64,000 nucleotides of DNA, taken from the NCBI RefSeq assembly GCF_000321225.1, contig NW_004452099.1:221971-285970 (forward strand), in the 5' to 3' direction. Position numbers and translations under genes: made by a program. The notes beneath the pieces are model-generated. The model saw only the letters and a list, made by a program, of their open reading frames with translations, was not told the DNA's origin and did not search any database. Shown here in pieces: positions 34,835 to 46,073 of the stretch; the first letter of the stretch is position 1; the number at the start of each line of letters is the position of its first letter. This DNA comes from Odobenus rosmarus divergens (Eukaryota > Chordata > Mammalia > Carnivora > Odobenidae).

Positions 34835-37676
34835 GATTATGAGTTTGTTGTGAGTGTTAAATGAGATTATGTGTGTGAAATCCTTAGATCTACATCTTTA
34901 GTGTTAGATATTGTGATTATAATATCTGTAAAACAATAATGTGGGCATCAAAAATGAAAAAGATGAAAAAATATGATCCTATACCTACATTTTTGGAACT
35001 CACAATAAATGATGGATATAGACCCATTTGTGATTCTGAAATAAGGAAAATTGTAATGCTACACAAGAGGTACAATTACACAGTGTAAAAGAGAGTTTAA
35101 ACTAAATGAGAGTGGTTTTGACACATTCTTTGGAAGAAAGAGAGTTTGAATGTTTCCCCAAAAGAAATGTGGGATAGAAGAATTCTCCCTTTTCAAACCA
35201 CTAAAAAGTTGTCTGAATCAAGATCACCGGAAAGGACAGGGGCTTTACCAAAATCACTAAAAGGACAAGCCACCTAATATTTCTAGAAAATCAAAAATTA
35301 TGAGCAACTGCTAAAAGTGTGTTCTCTTCAGTATTAGACCTTCATGGAGGAATAGGCATCTATCCGTTGACCTCAGTCCAAATGTTCTTCAGATACTCTG
35401 AAGAATATTTATGTCCTAATCCCCTTTATGTGTGCATTCATCAGTATTATTCATTCATCCATTTATTATTACATCAGAGTGTTTTCATCTCTTTCCAAAA
35501 AGTCTGCTCACGTACATTGTGTACATAGTGACGAGTTTCTTTAGCACTAAGTAGAATCGCTGCATCCCTGTTTTTTCAACAACTCTTGTTTTTTCCCTAT
35601 AACTACTTGTTTTTATCTCTGCAAGCCTAAATCATAACAACAACAACAACAAAACTCAAACCAGAAGAAAATCTATATGTTCTTTTAAATAAAAACTCCA
35701 CTGTATACATCCTTCACACTGTTAGAACTACATATATATATATATACATATATAATATGCAGTTTTTATTTTATTATATATATATGTAGTTATTATATAC
35801 ATATATATATAATATGCAGTGCAGGTTAAAGCAAGAGTTATTCTCTTATTGAACTGATAATAGTAGGATTTTATTTCTAAAATGTATCTTTGAGCTTTCA
35901 AAGATTAAAATACAATACACAAAGTTTAACCACTCCTGCCTCCTTGCCTATACAGGAAGCAACCAAGTTGTGACAACATTTATCATTAATCGACACATCA
36001 GGCCTTAAATCATATATATCTTTCATTTTTAGAACTATATATATATATGTAAATCTTGTATTATGTGTAAATATATATAATTTCTAATCTTTTTAATGTA
36101 TTATAGACCTGATTTGATAGGCTAAATGACCATCTATCCCATAAACTCATTTTTCTACTCAAAGTGTACCTATTCATTTGATAATAACCATAGATCAATA
36201 ATAATGAGAAAAGTCTGTTAAATGAAATTTTTTAAAAAAAAATAAACTGCCAAACATAAAATAAAATAAAGCGCCAGTAAATTTTCATCATAAAAGTTTA
36301 TAACTAGAAGGGACCTATAGAAATAATATGATCCAGATTACTCTTATGTAATAGGGAAAACATCTAAAGCTGGAAAAGTTTTCAAAATTCAAAAAATGGT
36401 AAAAAAATAAAAACTCCACTACAAAAAAAAAATGAGATTAAAATGATAAAGGAGGTAATTAACACAAGAGGAAATGCAAGTGGCCAATAAATGTGTATCA
36501 ATGCTTAACCATTATGTCGTGAAACATTTTCTTCAGTAATTATTCAAACTCCCTACTTGTAGTGTACAGCAATAAAATCTATACTAGAAGCTTTTCTTTA
36601 TAACTTTTTAAATTCGTTTTGCCCTTGCCAAAAAAAAAAAAGCTCTTTCTTTTTTTTTGTCCTTTCTCTCTTTCTTTCCCTTTCTTTGCATCAAAATATT
36701 GTAAGATCTTGGGAAATTTTCAACCCAGATATTGCTCACACAATCTACCATATATGTATAGACATTCAGTAATGCATGCAACGAATAAAAATATTTGAAA
36801 TGTTGGTTATTATTCCATAAATTTAAAAGCTAAAAAGTGATTCTTCTGTCACTCTATACAATAAAGATATCCTGCAATACTGTAATTATCCAATGCATAA
36901 AAATCTTGCATTCAGTTAATTATGTAATCATTCAACCTTAGTAAAACATAAGCCTTTCTAAATTAAATTGAAGAATTATATTAAATATGAAAAGCAAGCT
37001 TTTCTGGGAATCAGCAAACATTGGAATGAAATATTATTTCCCAAGCTTGAAATTTTAATTAGCTGTTAGTATCAATTACACACAATTATCTGCATAACAA
37101 TTGTTGCTTCTGATTATTATTTTCCTGTCTTGGAGCTAATCTTTACATTGTGCCTTAACATCTGACTTTCAAACATTTAAAATACTGAAAAGAAGACTTG
37201 GTCTCAACAAACAACATTGTTCTTAATACCAAGCAATGAATCTCTAGTCGACATAGTATACTTGCTATAATAAAATATATGCTTTTAAACTATACTAACT
37301 ACTGAAGTATTTCAACATGTTAATACCACTAAAATACATTCAGAGTCCTCAAATTTAGTTGTAATTAAGTTTTTCAGGCAAACATTATGCATATTTAAAG
37401 TTGATTCTCTATACAAACTTCTTCATTGCATTATTAAAATCTTAACCTCTAAAACGCAGCCACAGAAACACTAGAAAATGGCAAATAAATATGAAAGGTT
37501 AAATGAAGTTTTAAAAGGAATATTAAACATGTTTTAATAATCTGTGTTTATATTTAAAACATTTACATTTTCCAAAGGAGAAAAATTCCAAATATTTAAG
37601 TACTTCTCCATAATTTTCTCTTCTGTAGATAGATTCCTTCTTATATAAGCAATCTATATGTTGCCCTACACATTTA
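34835..37676. other. Unique AT-rich sequence, about 2.8 kb
   Basis: No interspersed element. It holds (CAA)n at 35637-35651, a TA-rich tract at 35728-35821, and a C/T tract at 36643-36690. Segment 36990-37180 is non-repetitive and dense in homeodomain- and SOX-like words (TTTTAATTAGC, ACAATTGT); regulatory function is only a guess. Confidence 0.45.
35728..35821. repeat. TA-rich microsatellite with internal duplication
   Basis: TATATATA runs. The word ATATATAATATGCAGT occurs at about 35748-35763 and 35805-35820. Confidence 0.8.
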
Positions 37677-37695
37677 TACATACTGAGCTATACAA

Positions 37696-37881
37696 GGGGT
37701 GCCTGGGTGGCTCAGTCGTTAAGTGTCTGCCTTCGGCTCAGGTCATGGTCCCAGGGTCCTGGGATCAAGCCCCGCATCGGGCTCCCTGCTCAGCGGGAAG
37801 CCTGCTTCTCCCTCTCCCACTCCCCCTGCTTGTGTTCCCTCTCTCGCTGTCTCTCTCTGTCAAATAAATAAATAAAATCTT
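37696..37881 (+). mobile_element. CAN SINE
   Basis: Forward-strand copy with the 19-bp duplication TACATACTGAGCTATACAA at 37677-37695 and 37882-37900. Complete and little decayed. Confidence 0.97.
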
Positions 37882-37900
37882 TACATACTGAGCTATACAA

Positions 37901-38268
37901 TTTTGTAAAGCATGAGTCAAAGAGTGTCTAGTGAAAGACTAATCAAAATAACATGATGGATATTTCATTATATACACAAAATTGGCAAAAGTGATTGACA
38001 AAGACTTGACATTAAAATATTTTACTTTCTGAAGTCCAATCAAAATTAAGGAAGAATTTCAAAGCAATCTTTAGCCTGGAGCAATATTTCCTTACTGTGT
38101 ACATCTATCCAGTAAGTACCTCATTCAAGTCAATCATCATAATCATTTAAACTAAAATCTACCATATAAACTCAGGGAAATGGAAAATAAAATATGTAGG
38201 ATTAGAGAATAGGTCCAGCTAATGAAAAATAAAAAAATGACAAAGATGGTAAAAATGATAAAATGAGT
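37901..38268. other. Unique sequence
   Basis: Nothing recognised. Confidence 0.45.
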
Positions 38269-38269
38269 G

Positions 38270-38475
38270 GTGCCTGGGTGGCTCCGTCGTTAAGAGTCTG
38301 CCTTCGGGTCAGGTCATGATCCCAGGGTCCTGGGCTGGAGCCCCATATTGGGCTCCCTGCTCCACGGGAATCCTACTTTCCCTCTCCCACTCCCCCTGCT
38401 TGTGTTCCCAGGACTCTGGGTTCAGGACCTGAGCCAAAGGCAGACATTTAACTGACTGAGCCACCCAGGCACCCC
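38270..38475. mobile_element. Fold-back CAN SINE: two heads, no tail
   Basis: Positions 38270-38408 read as a forward SINE from GGTGCCTGGGTGGCTCCG to CCCCTGCTTGTGTTCCC. At about 38409 it switches to the reverse complement of a SINE 5' half, ending CTGAGCCACCCAGGCACCCC at 38475. Neither half has the (AAATA)n tail. The two heads (about 38270-38340 and 38408-38475) pair over roughly 65 bases. AATAAAATAT at the right and GATAAAATGAG at the left are possible duplication remnants. Confidence 0.9.
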
Positions 38476-38835
38476 AAGAATAAAATATATCTTCAACTGA
38501 AGTATATTTGTATATTATTGCCCTGCTTGTTATTATTTTTCTACAGCAGAAATAAGTTCAATCAATCATATCTCCAGCTCTAATAGGCACCTGCACCTGA
38601 ATCTAAAAGACTCATTCTCACATTGCTTGAGGTCTCTCCTGAATAATGTCTTTCAATGCAATTTTCATGTCTCAAAGTACTTTTGAAAGATTGATAACTA
38701 AAATTTCTGTATGACTAAAAATTATTTCTCACCTAAAGTGAGATCACTTTTACAGTCTAAAGTGATTATGTTGCCACAACATTTACAACAAAATACTGTC
38801 CCGATGCCATAGCAGCCCTTTAAAGACAAGATGAT
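38476..38835. other. Unique sequence
   Basis: Nothing recognised. Confidence 0.45.
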
Positions 38836-40232
38836 GGAACAAAGGCAGTCTCTTCAACTAATGATGCTGGAAAAACTGGACCTCTACATGCAAAAAGTAA
38901 ATCTAGACACAGACCTTACATTAGTAACACAAATTAATTCAAAATGGATCCGACCTAAATATAAAATGCAAAACTATGAAACTCCTAGAAGATAACATAG
39001 GAGAAAACCTAGATGACCTTGGCTGTGGCAATGACTTTTTAGATAGAACACCAAAGGCCCCATCCATGAAACAAATAATGATAAATTGTATGTCCCTAAA
39101 TTAAAAATTTTTACTCTTCAAAACACAATTTCAAGAGAATGAGAAGAAACAGACTGGGAGAAAACAATTGCAAAATACACATCTGAAAGGGGCTATTATC
39201 CAAAATATATAAAGAACTCCTAAAACACAATAAAAAAGCAACCTGATTTAAAAATGAGCCAAAGGTGTTAATAGATCCCTGACCAAATAAGATATACAGA
39301 TGGCAAATAAACATAAGAAAAAGTGTCCTACATCATATGTCATCATGGAAATGTAAATTAAAACAACGAGATACCATACACACCTATTAGAATGGCCTAA
39401 AGAACAGTGACAACAGCAAATGTTAGCAAGAATGTGCAGCAACAGAAACTTCCATTCATTGCTGGTGGGAATGCAAAATGGTACAGCAACTCTGGAATAC
39501 ATTTTGACAGTTTCTTACAAAACTAAACATACTTTTACCATAAAATCCAATAGCATTACTTGGTATTTACCCAAAGGAGTTGCAAAATTATGTGCATGCA
39601 GAAATCTGCACATGGATGTTTATAAGCAACTTTATTCATAATTGCCAAAATTTGGAAGGAATCGAGATGTCCTGAAGTAGTTGAATGGATAATAAACTGG
39701 AGTACATCCAAATGACAAAATATTTTTCAATGCTAAAAATAATTGAGCTATCAAGCCAAGAAAAGACATGGAGGAAACTTAGATGCATATTATTAAGTCT
39801 ACTAACAATAAGGAGACAATCTGAAAAAGCTTTATACTATATGATTCCAACTATATGACATTCTGGAAATGGCAAAAGTATGGAGAGTGTAAAAATATCA
39901 GTAGTTGCAAAAGGCTGGAGGGCATTGGGGAGGGATGAATTGGTATAGCATAGAGGATTTTTAGGGCAGTAAAAATAGTGTGATGCAATAATGATGGATA
40001 CATGTAATTATACATTTGTCCAAACTCATAAAATATACAACACCAATAGTAAAATGTAAACTATGTGTGAATGAAAGTTCATCAATTGTATCAAATGTAC
40101 CACTCTGTGGGGGATGCTGATAATGGGGGAGATTGTGCATGTGTAAAGCAGGGAGCATACGGGCCATCTCTGTACGTTCTCCATTTTGCTGTGAATTTAA
40201 AACTGCCCTAAAAAATCTTAAAAAAAAAAAAA
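38836..40232 (+). mobile_element. Old LINE-1 (L1M-like), 5'-truncated, with poly(A)
   Basis: Starts within ORF2 (GGCAGTCTCTTCAACTAATG), continues with TGGATCCGACCTAAATATAA, CATTGCTGGTGGGAATGCAA and the 3' UTR phrase TTTGTCCAAACTCATAAAAT, and ends CTGCCCTAAAAAATC plus an A12 run at 40219-40231. The 3' UTR differs from the young carnivore type and marks an older lineage. ORF2 is riddled with stops. Confidence 0.9.
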
Positions 40233-40814
40233 GTAAGGCAGAGGAATTTAGAGTGAAAAATAATAAGTAGGTCAACAAGGACAGAGAGCCTAAAGAAAGA
40301 GGTTAGGGATTGTCTTTGTTCTATTATACCATTTTACAAGTATGTTATGTTATTTTTTTTTGTCCTCTTCTATTTGTGTGTTTTGGAAAATAGGAAACAA
40401 AAGTTATCACACCCAATAATTATTTTTCCAAATTTCATTAAGTTTAAGGCTATAACTAACATACACACAAATATACACATTCTCAAACCAAAGTTTACTC
40501 CTTCATTCTAATTTAGGAGTAGAACACAGAAAAAGTTTTAGCTCTGTGGTAGCCTCAAGACATATCTAGATAACATGCATTATGACCATTTAAGGAAGTG
40601 TGCCCAATGACAGGCGTGCGCACATCATATGAAGAATAAAAAGGATGAAAGAATGTTCTATAATTAGAAACTACCAATAAAGTTTCTGCTGTCTTTAAAA
40701 CCAAGTCAATATTTTTTGTTAAAATTAATTTCATTATAGAAGGTCCCTGTACAGCTTCATAAATGATCAGTTTATTTTTCTTCTTTTTCATTTTTCTTAA
40801 ATATATTATTTCAA
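40233..40814. other. Unique sequence
   Basis: Nothing recognised. Confidence 0.45.
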
Positions 40815-41008
40815 GGGCTCCTGGGTGGCTCAGTCCGTTAAGCATCTGCCTTAGGCTCAGACCATGATCTCAGGGTCCAGGGATTGAGTCCTGCAGAGGG
40901 CTCCCCACTCAGTGGGGAGTCTGCTTCTCCCTCTCCCTCTGTCTCCCCCCGCTCATGCACATTCTCTCTCTCTCTCAAATAAATAAATAAAATCTTTAAA
41001 AAAATCTT
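40815..41008 (+). mobile_element. CAN SINE
   Basis: Forward-strand copy, GGGCTCCTGGGTGGCTCAG to AAATAAATAAAATCTTTAAA. TTATTTCAA before and TTATTTTTTCAA after suggest the target-site duplication. Confidence 0.94.
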
Positions 41009-41256
41009 TTATTTTTTCAATCACTAACTTACAAATCTCTAGTAAGTAATATGTGAGAAATACACATAATGGTTGTTAAAAGAGTAAATAATGTAAACAA
41101 TATATAAAACAACAAATTTTGAGTAACTACTAATCCTATAATATCTAGTTTTCTACATAGTGGGTTTCTTACAGTGTGCTATTTGCAAGATATAATGAGG
41201 ACTGGAAGATGCAACTGTCTTCTTTTCTTTCTTTCCTTTTTTTTTGTTTTTTATTT

Positions 41257-41454
41257 TTTATTCTTTTAAAGATTTTATGTATTTATTTGAGACAGAGAAT
41301 GAGAGAGAGAGAGCACATGAGAGGGGGGAGGGTCAGAGTTAGAAGCAGACTCCCCGCTGAGCAGGGAGCCCGATGCGGGACTCCATCCGGGGACTCCAGG
41401 ATCATGACCTGAGCCGAAGGCAGTTGCCCAACCAACCGAGCCACCCAGGCGCCC
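41257..41454 (-). mobile_element. CAN SINE at the edge of an older L1
   Basis: Reverse-strand copy with T-rich tail. The head ends at 41454, directly before a T-run leading into the L1 at 41465, so it probably entered the T-rich (A-tail) end of that L1. The duplication lies in T-rich DNA and is not uniquely readable. Confidence 0.94.
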
Positions 41455-41464
41455 TTTTTTTGTT

Positions 41465-42510
41465 AATGTGGTGAGGATATTTAACATAAGACTGACCCTG
41501 TTAAGTCTTTAAGTGTGCAATATTGTATTGTTAACTATATGCACCATGTTGTGCGGGAGATTTAAACTTGTTCTTCTTGCATAACTGAAACTTTACACCA
41601 CTGAACAGCAACTCTCCATTTTCCTCTCTCCCCAGCACCTGGCAACCACTATTCTACTCTACTCTTTCTAATTTTGATAACTTATATAATTGGAATTATG
41701 TGGCATTTGTCTTTCTGTGCCTAGCTAATTTCATTTAGCATAACATAATATCCTTCAAGTTCATTCATATTGTTGCATCAGTTAGGATTTCTTTCTTTTT
41801 AAAAGACGAATATCCCATTGTGTGTATATACCACATTTTCTTTATCCATTCATCAGCTGATGGGCATTTAAGTTGTTTTCATATCTTGACTATTGTGAAT
41901 AATACTGCAATTAACATGGGTGGTATCTATCTCTTGATATCTTGATTTCAATTCTTTTGGGTATATGTACCCATGAGTGGAATTCCTGAATCATATGGTA
42001 ATTCTATTATTTTATTTTTTTTAAGGAAATACTACACTGTTTTTAATAAGGGTTGCACTATTTTACATTCCACCAACAGTATATAAGAATTCTGATTTCT
42101 CTACATCCCTGCTGACATTTTTGTTTTTTGTTTTTGGTAATAGACATTCAAACGGTATAAGGTGATAGCTCATTGTGGTTTTGATTTGTATTCCCTTTGT
42201 GATTAATGATACTGAGAATCTCAATAGCATCTGTTAGTCATTTGCTTATCTTCTTTTGTAACATGTCTGTGTAAACCCTGTGCCTGTTATTTAATCAGAT
42301 TATTTGTTCTTGGCTATTGAATTGGAGTTCTTTAAAAAAATATATTTATTTATTTATTTGATAGAGCGAGAGAGACATGACCCTTAGATCATGACCTGAG
42401 CTGAAACCAAGAGTCAGATGTTTAACTGATTACACCACCAGGGCACCCCATGGAGTTTTTATATATTTTGGATATCAATCCTATTTTCCAACAGAAAGGG
42501 AAAACTGTCT
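41465..42510 (-). mobile_element. Old LINE-1 (L1M/L1PA-like class), split by a SINE
   Basis: The plus strand reads the reverse complement of an L1 3' UTR (ATTGTATTGTTAACTATATG, TCTACTCTTTCTAATTTTGA) and ORF2 (TTTATCCATTCATCAGCTGA, TTACATTCCACCAACAGTAT, GTTTTGATTTGTATTCCC). It continues after the SINE with TTTTATATATTTTGGATATC. It is an old lineage, with a 3' UTR unlike the carnivore-specific copies. Confidence 0.9.
42331..42449 (-). mobile_element. CAN SINE, internally deleted, in L1
   Basis: Reverse-strand copy of only ~119 bases. The CT-rich middle is gone: GATAGAGCGAGAGAGACATG runs directly into the tRNA-like head. It interrupts the L1 phrase TTGGAGTT, which is repeated as TGGAGTT after the head (target-site remnant). 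Confidence 0.88.
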
Positions 42511-42557
42511 ACTTAAAAAATAACTGATGTTAAAGCCATATATTATGTATTTACACC

Positions 42558-42680
42558 TATATATATATATACATCATATATACACATGTATATGAATGTA
42601 TATTGAATATATGAATGAATGTGTGTGTGTATATATATACATATATATACTTATACATATACATATACATATGTATTTAC
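42558..42680. repeat. (TA)n/(TACA)n/(TG)n compound microsatellite
   Basis: About 120 bases of TATATA, TGTGTG and ACATATACATAT runs adjoining the L1 end. Confidence 0.9.
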
Positions 42681-43259
42681 ATTTGAATTCCTGTTCATGA
42701 ACTCTGGGCTCTGAAGCATTTGAGAACCTCATTTCTAAAGGGAGTGAATACTTGGCAGTGTCAGCAAGAGTCCCACTGAATTATAAGCTATGTAAGGTAA
42801 GCTACCACTTGGACACTCCAGACTCCTACTGTCTGGGGATAAGCAGGTTAGAAGAGGATTCATCATACTGGCAGAGGAAATTAATTCTGGAAAGGTAGAG
42901 CTGTTGATACACATTGGGGTCAAGAAGAATATGTGAGGAACTCAAGTAATCCACATGAGTGTCTCTTGGCAATTCCTTGCCCAATTGGGACTGTAAATGA
43001 ACAAATGCAGTAACTAAAGCCTATGAAAAATATAGTTGCAAGAGACACAGACTCCTCAATAATGAGGACTTGGGTTATACTACCAAGTATTCCACCAAGG
43101 TCAGTAGAATTGCTAGCTGAGACAAGGAGTATTTAGAATGGACATGAGAGAAGTGAGACTTTGGTTATCAACTGTGACCATAAAACCTATTCTAACAATG
43201 GGGGCTCTGAGACAGGAAAACTAAAGGATAACATAAAAATCTGCTTTTTCTCCTATTTC
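42681..43259. other. Unassigned sequence, moderate GC
   Basis: It is not clearly repetitive to the eye and may belong to the same LTR-like element as the next entry. Confidence 0.4.
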
Positions 43260-43830
43260 CTCTATTCTTGCTAGGACCTACACCCCAACCCCACTTTACA
43301 TACGCCTTGTAATGCAAATAACATATGTCCTTCTTGTAAGGGACAAGTAGTTAATGATTTCTCTAGAATACATAATATCTATGTGAGAATCACTGGGCAA
43401 AGCTATCATATGCATATTCCAAACTACCAGAACTAGGCATCTCAAGGCCAAGACTCCCAGGTCCCAAGGAATAATACCTGGGCCCTCATCTTTGTTCTAA
43501 TCATTTCCTGGATGCCTGAGAGGACACATATACTAAACCACCATCCTCAATAAAAACCCCCAGACTCCAAACGAAGACAAGGCTCACGCTCCTTTCCTTC
43601 CTGAGTCTCTTGGATTTCCAACCTTCACAAAGCCAAGGACCCTCTTGGCTGTCCTACAGGACCTCATCTGAGTACCCACACCCAGACTGATGGCATCAAC
43701 TATAGAGCATCCCAATAACCATCCTTTCCTAAGTTTATCCTCAAGAAAAAAGCTTCTAGAATGCGAGAAGAGTGGCTCCCTGATGCGTATGGAGAACTGG
43801 ATTTGTGTCATGTAAGGGATGGATCATAGA
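43260..43830 (+). mobile_element. Possible endogenous-retrovirus LTR relic
   Basis: CCTCAATAAAAACCCCCAGA at about 43547 looks like an LTR polyadenylation signal followed by an R/U5-like C-rich stretch (GGCTCACGCTCCTTTCCTTC). GC content is higher than the flanks. I do not recognise the family, cannot place TG...CA ends, and see no retroviral gene next to it, so this is at most a solo LTR. Confidence 0.35.
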
Positions 43831-44565
43831 AGCCACAGAGAAATGCTTGGATTTCCCTTCAAGAGAAAACTTGCCATTCAGTTGTAAAGAGTAGAGTTAG
43901 CTCACAGAATTCAATTGTTAGCACCTTTAGGATTTGCCTCAGCATTTGAGACCCACCACCCTCTTTTCCTGTAGCCTTCAGCCAGGATTTAGCACAGCAG
44001 GAATTCTAGAGGCTGGCTTTTTCTGGACAACTTGGGAGTCTCCTAATGGACAATCTTTACTGCTGTGGTCCCCACTGGGTTGGTGAAGACTTTGGCAGAT
44101 ATACATCACAATGTGAGACTCTAGCTGCAAACAAACACACAAACAAAACTCTTCCAACACCCTTTCCTTCCAAAGTTGTTAAATCTGAATGACAGGTTTT
44201 CAGAGCTTCTGTCCCCATTCTTTGATCTTTGTTAAAAGTTATTCCAAACAAAAGGCTTGTGCTCCACAATGTCTCAAGCTTCTGATTCTCAAAGAACTTA
44301 ACAGACAGATTGTTCTTTTGGTATCAAAATATTTGGATCAGGTAGTATTGCCTTTTAATGCATCAGCATGTGGTAAATAGTGCTATAATGAGATAAGTCA
44401 TTAAATTATTTATTTTTCTTTATAGCTTATAGAAATGGGCATACAATGTTGCCTGAACTACTTTTTTTTTCCTCTTTCAGGTATTTTATTTACTACTTTG
44501 AGTATTTACTACCATTTTTCTGAGGAACAGTATTATATAACTACTTATTATTTTTTCAGTTTTAG
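43831..44565. other. Unique or unassigned sequence
   Basis: Overlapping short frames (43978-44380) have no domain signature. Confidence 0.4.
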
Positions 44566-44567
44566 AC

Positions 44568-44965
44568 CTTTTTTGGGGGGGTAACATATAGTGCAATATT
44601 GGCTTCAGGAGTAGAATTTAGTGATTCAACACCCTATGCTCATCACAGGGGCCCTCCTTAATACTCATCACCCATTTAACCCATCCCCTCCACCTCCCTT
44701 CCAGCAACCCTCAGTTCTTTCTCTATAGTTAAGAGTCTCTTATGGTTTGCCTCCCTCTTTTTTTTTTTTTTCTCTAACCCTTATGTTCATCTGTTTTGTT
44801 TCTTAAATTTCACATATGAGTGAAATTATATACTATTTGTCTTTCTCTGACTGACATTTCACTTAGCATAATACCCTCTAGCTCCAGCCACATCACTGCA
44901 ATGGCAAAATTTCATTCTTTTTGATGGTTGAGTAATATGCCATTATTCCAATATTCCATTATGCT
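44568..44965 (-). mobile_element. LINE-1 3' end fragment
   Basis: Reverse complement of L1 3' UTR and last ORF2 codons: AACATATAGTGCAATATTGG, CAACCCTCAGTTCTTTCTC, GACTGACATTTCACTTAGCA, TGATGGTTGAGTAATATGCC. The 3' UTR is an older variant (GCTTCAGGAGTAGAATTTAG). A T13 run sits at about 44758-44771. Confidence 0.9.
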
Positions 44966-45095
44966 CACATTTTCAAGATACCAATTTTATTCAAAAGCTC
45001 TGGGCTTTATTGATTTAGTCATTGTCCTCAAGTATCTTTACCCAGTTAAATATAAATTTTCTGTTTACATTTTGAAAAAGAACTAAAAATTAAGG

Positions 45096-45126
45096 ATTTT
45101 AGTATATGTGCTGCCAAAGCGAGCAC
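45096..45126 (-). pseudogene. RNU6: U6 snRNA retropseudogene, 3'-truncated and tailless
   Basis: The reverse strand matches nucleotides 1-31 of the spliceosomal U6 RNA (GTGCTCGCTTNGGCAGCACA, then TATACTAAAAT) at 30 of 31 positions; the mismatch is plus-strand 45116. The copy stops after nt 31 with no poly(A). CTAAAAATTAAGGATT at 45083-45098 and CTAAAATTAAGGATT at 45126-45140 flank it as a target-site duplication with one extra A, overlapping the U6 ends by microhomology. U6 needs its upstream promoter and full length, so this copy cannot make functional RNA. Confidence 0.9.
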
Positions 45127-45140
45127 TAAAATTAAGGATT

Positions 45141-45818
45141 GCATTCTAAAAAAGTCCATGAAAGCCAACAAATTTAAGTTCTTATAAAGCATTCATCATA
45201 AATACAATTAAAATATATGTCAGGTTTTTGAAAGATTAAACCCTAAGATATTTTAGTAATGATACTTCGATGAATTAAGAATAATATCTTTTAAAATCAA
45301 ATTTATAACAGATTGATTTCTGAATTATTTAATTTGTTATATTGAAATATTTTATAGAGAGAAAACAGTGAATATTAAAATGGCTGAAATAAATTTAAGG
45401 ATTATATTTTCATAAAATATTCACTCTGATTTAAATTATTTGCTTGCATTTATCTTATACTTGAAGTCAATATTAAGAAAAATGTTATGACTCAATGGAT
45501 TCCATCATTAATATTAATTCTTTAGAAATGATTTCTTAAATGTGTTCATGTTCAATTGTTTTTTCAGAAAACAAAAACTGAAAATTAATATTCTCTAATT
45601 GTTAGAGAATTATATAATGTTTACAGTGCAAAGATCTTAGATATAGTTCAGTCCTATATCTAATTTTTGAGATCAAGAGAGTGAAATGCAAAAATCAATT
45701 CATTGTGTATCAGTATCATCAGCATCATCTCAGTAAATCATAGGATAATTATGGGAATTAAATTTCAAAATCAAAGAGCAATAGGAATGTGAAAATTTGT
45801 GAGTTCCTGATTATCCTG
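45141..45818. other. Unique AT-rich sequence
   Basis: Nothing recognised. Confidence 0.45.
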
Positions 45819-45832
45819 ACACCTTAACTTTA

Positions 45833-46058
45833 TCTTTTTAAGTTTTACTTATTTATTTACTTATTTGAGATAGAGAGAGAGAGAGAGTGTGCAAGGGAGA
45901 TAGGCAGAGGGAGAAAGAGAATCTCAAGCAGACTCCCCACTGAGCACAGAGCCCCATGAGAGGCTGAATTTCACAACCATGAGATGAGGACGCTGAGATC
46001 ATGACCTGAGTGGAAACCAAGAGTTGGTACTTAACCAACTACACCATGCAGGCACCCG
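45833..46058 (-). mobile_element. CAN SINE, older subtype
   Basis: Reverse-strand copy with GAATCTCAAGCAGACTCCCC and ACCAAGAGTTGG, i.e. the older body type also seen at 16087. Duplication ACACCTTAACTTTA at 45819-45832 and 46060-46073. Confidence 0.95.
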
Positions 46059-46073
46059 TACACCTTAACTTTA

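Noticed and set aside
37696..37770. tRNA-like sequence with A/B-box resemblance in SINE heads
   Set aside because: The heads are tRNA-derived but part of SINEs with tails and target-site duplications. They lack a proper cloverleaf and are not tRNA genes.
44568..45126. U6-L1 chimeric retrogene (U6 5' end fused to the nearby L1)
   Set aside because: About 130 bases of unique DNA separate the U6 piece from the L1 end, and the U6 fragment has its own duplication, so the two are independent.
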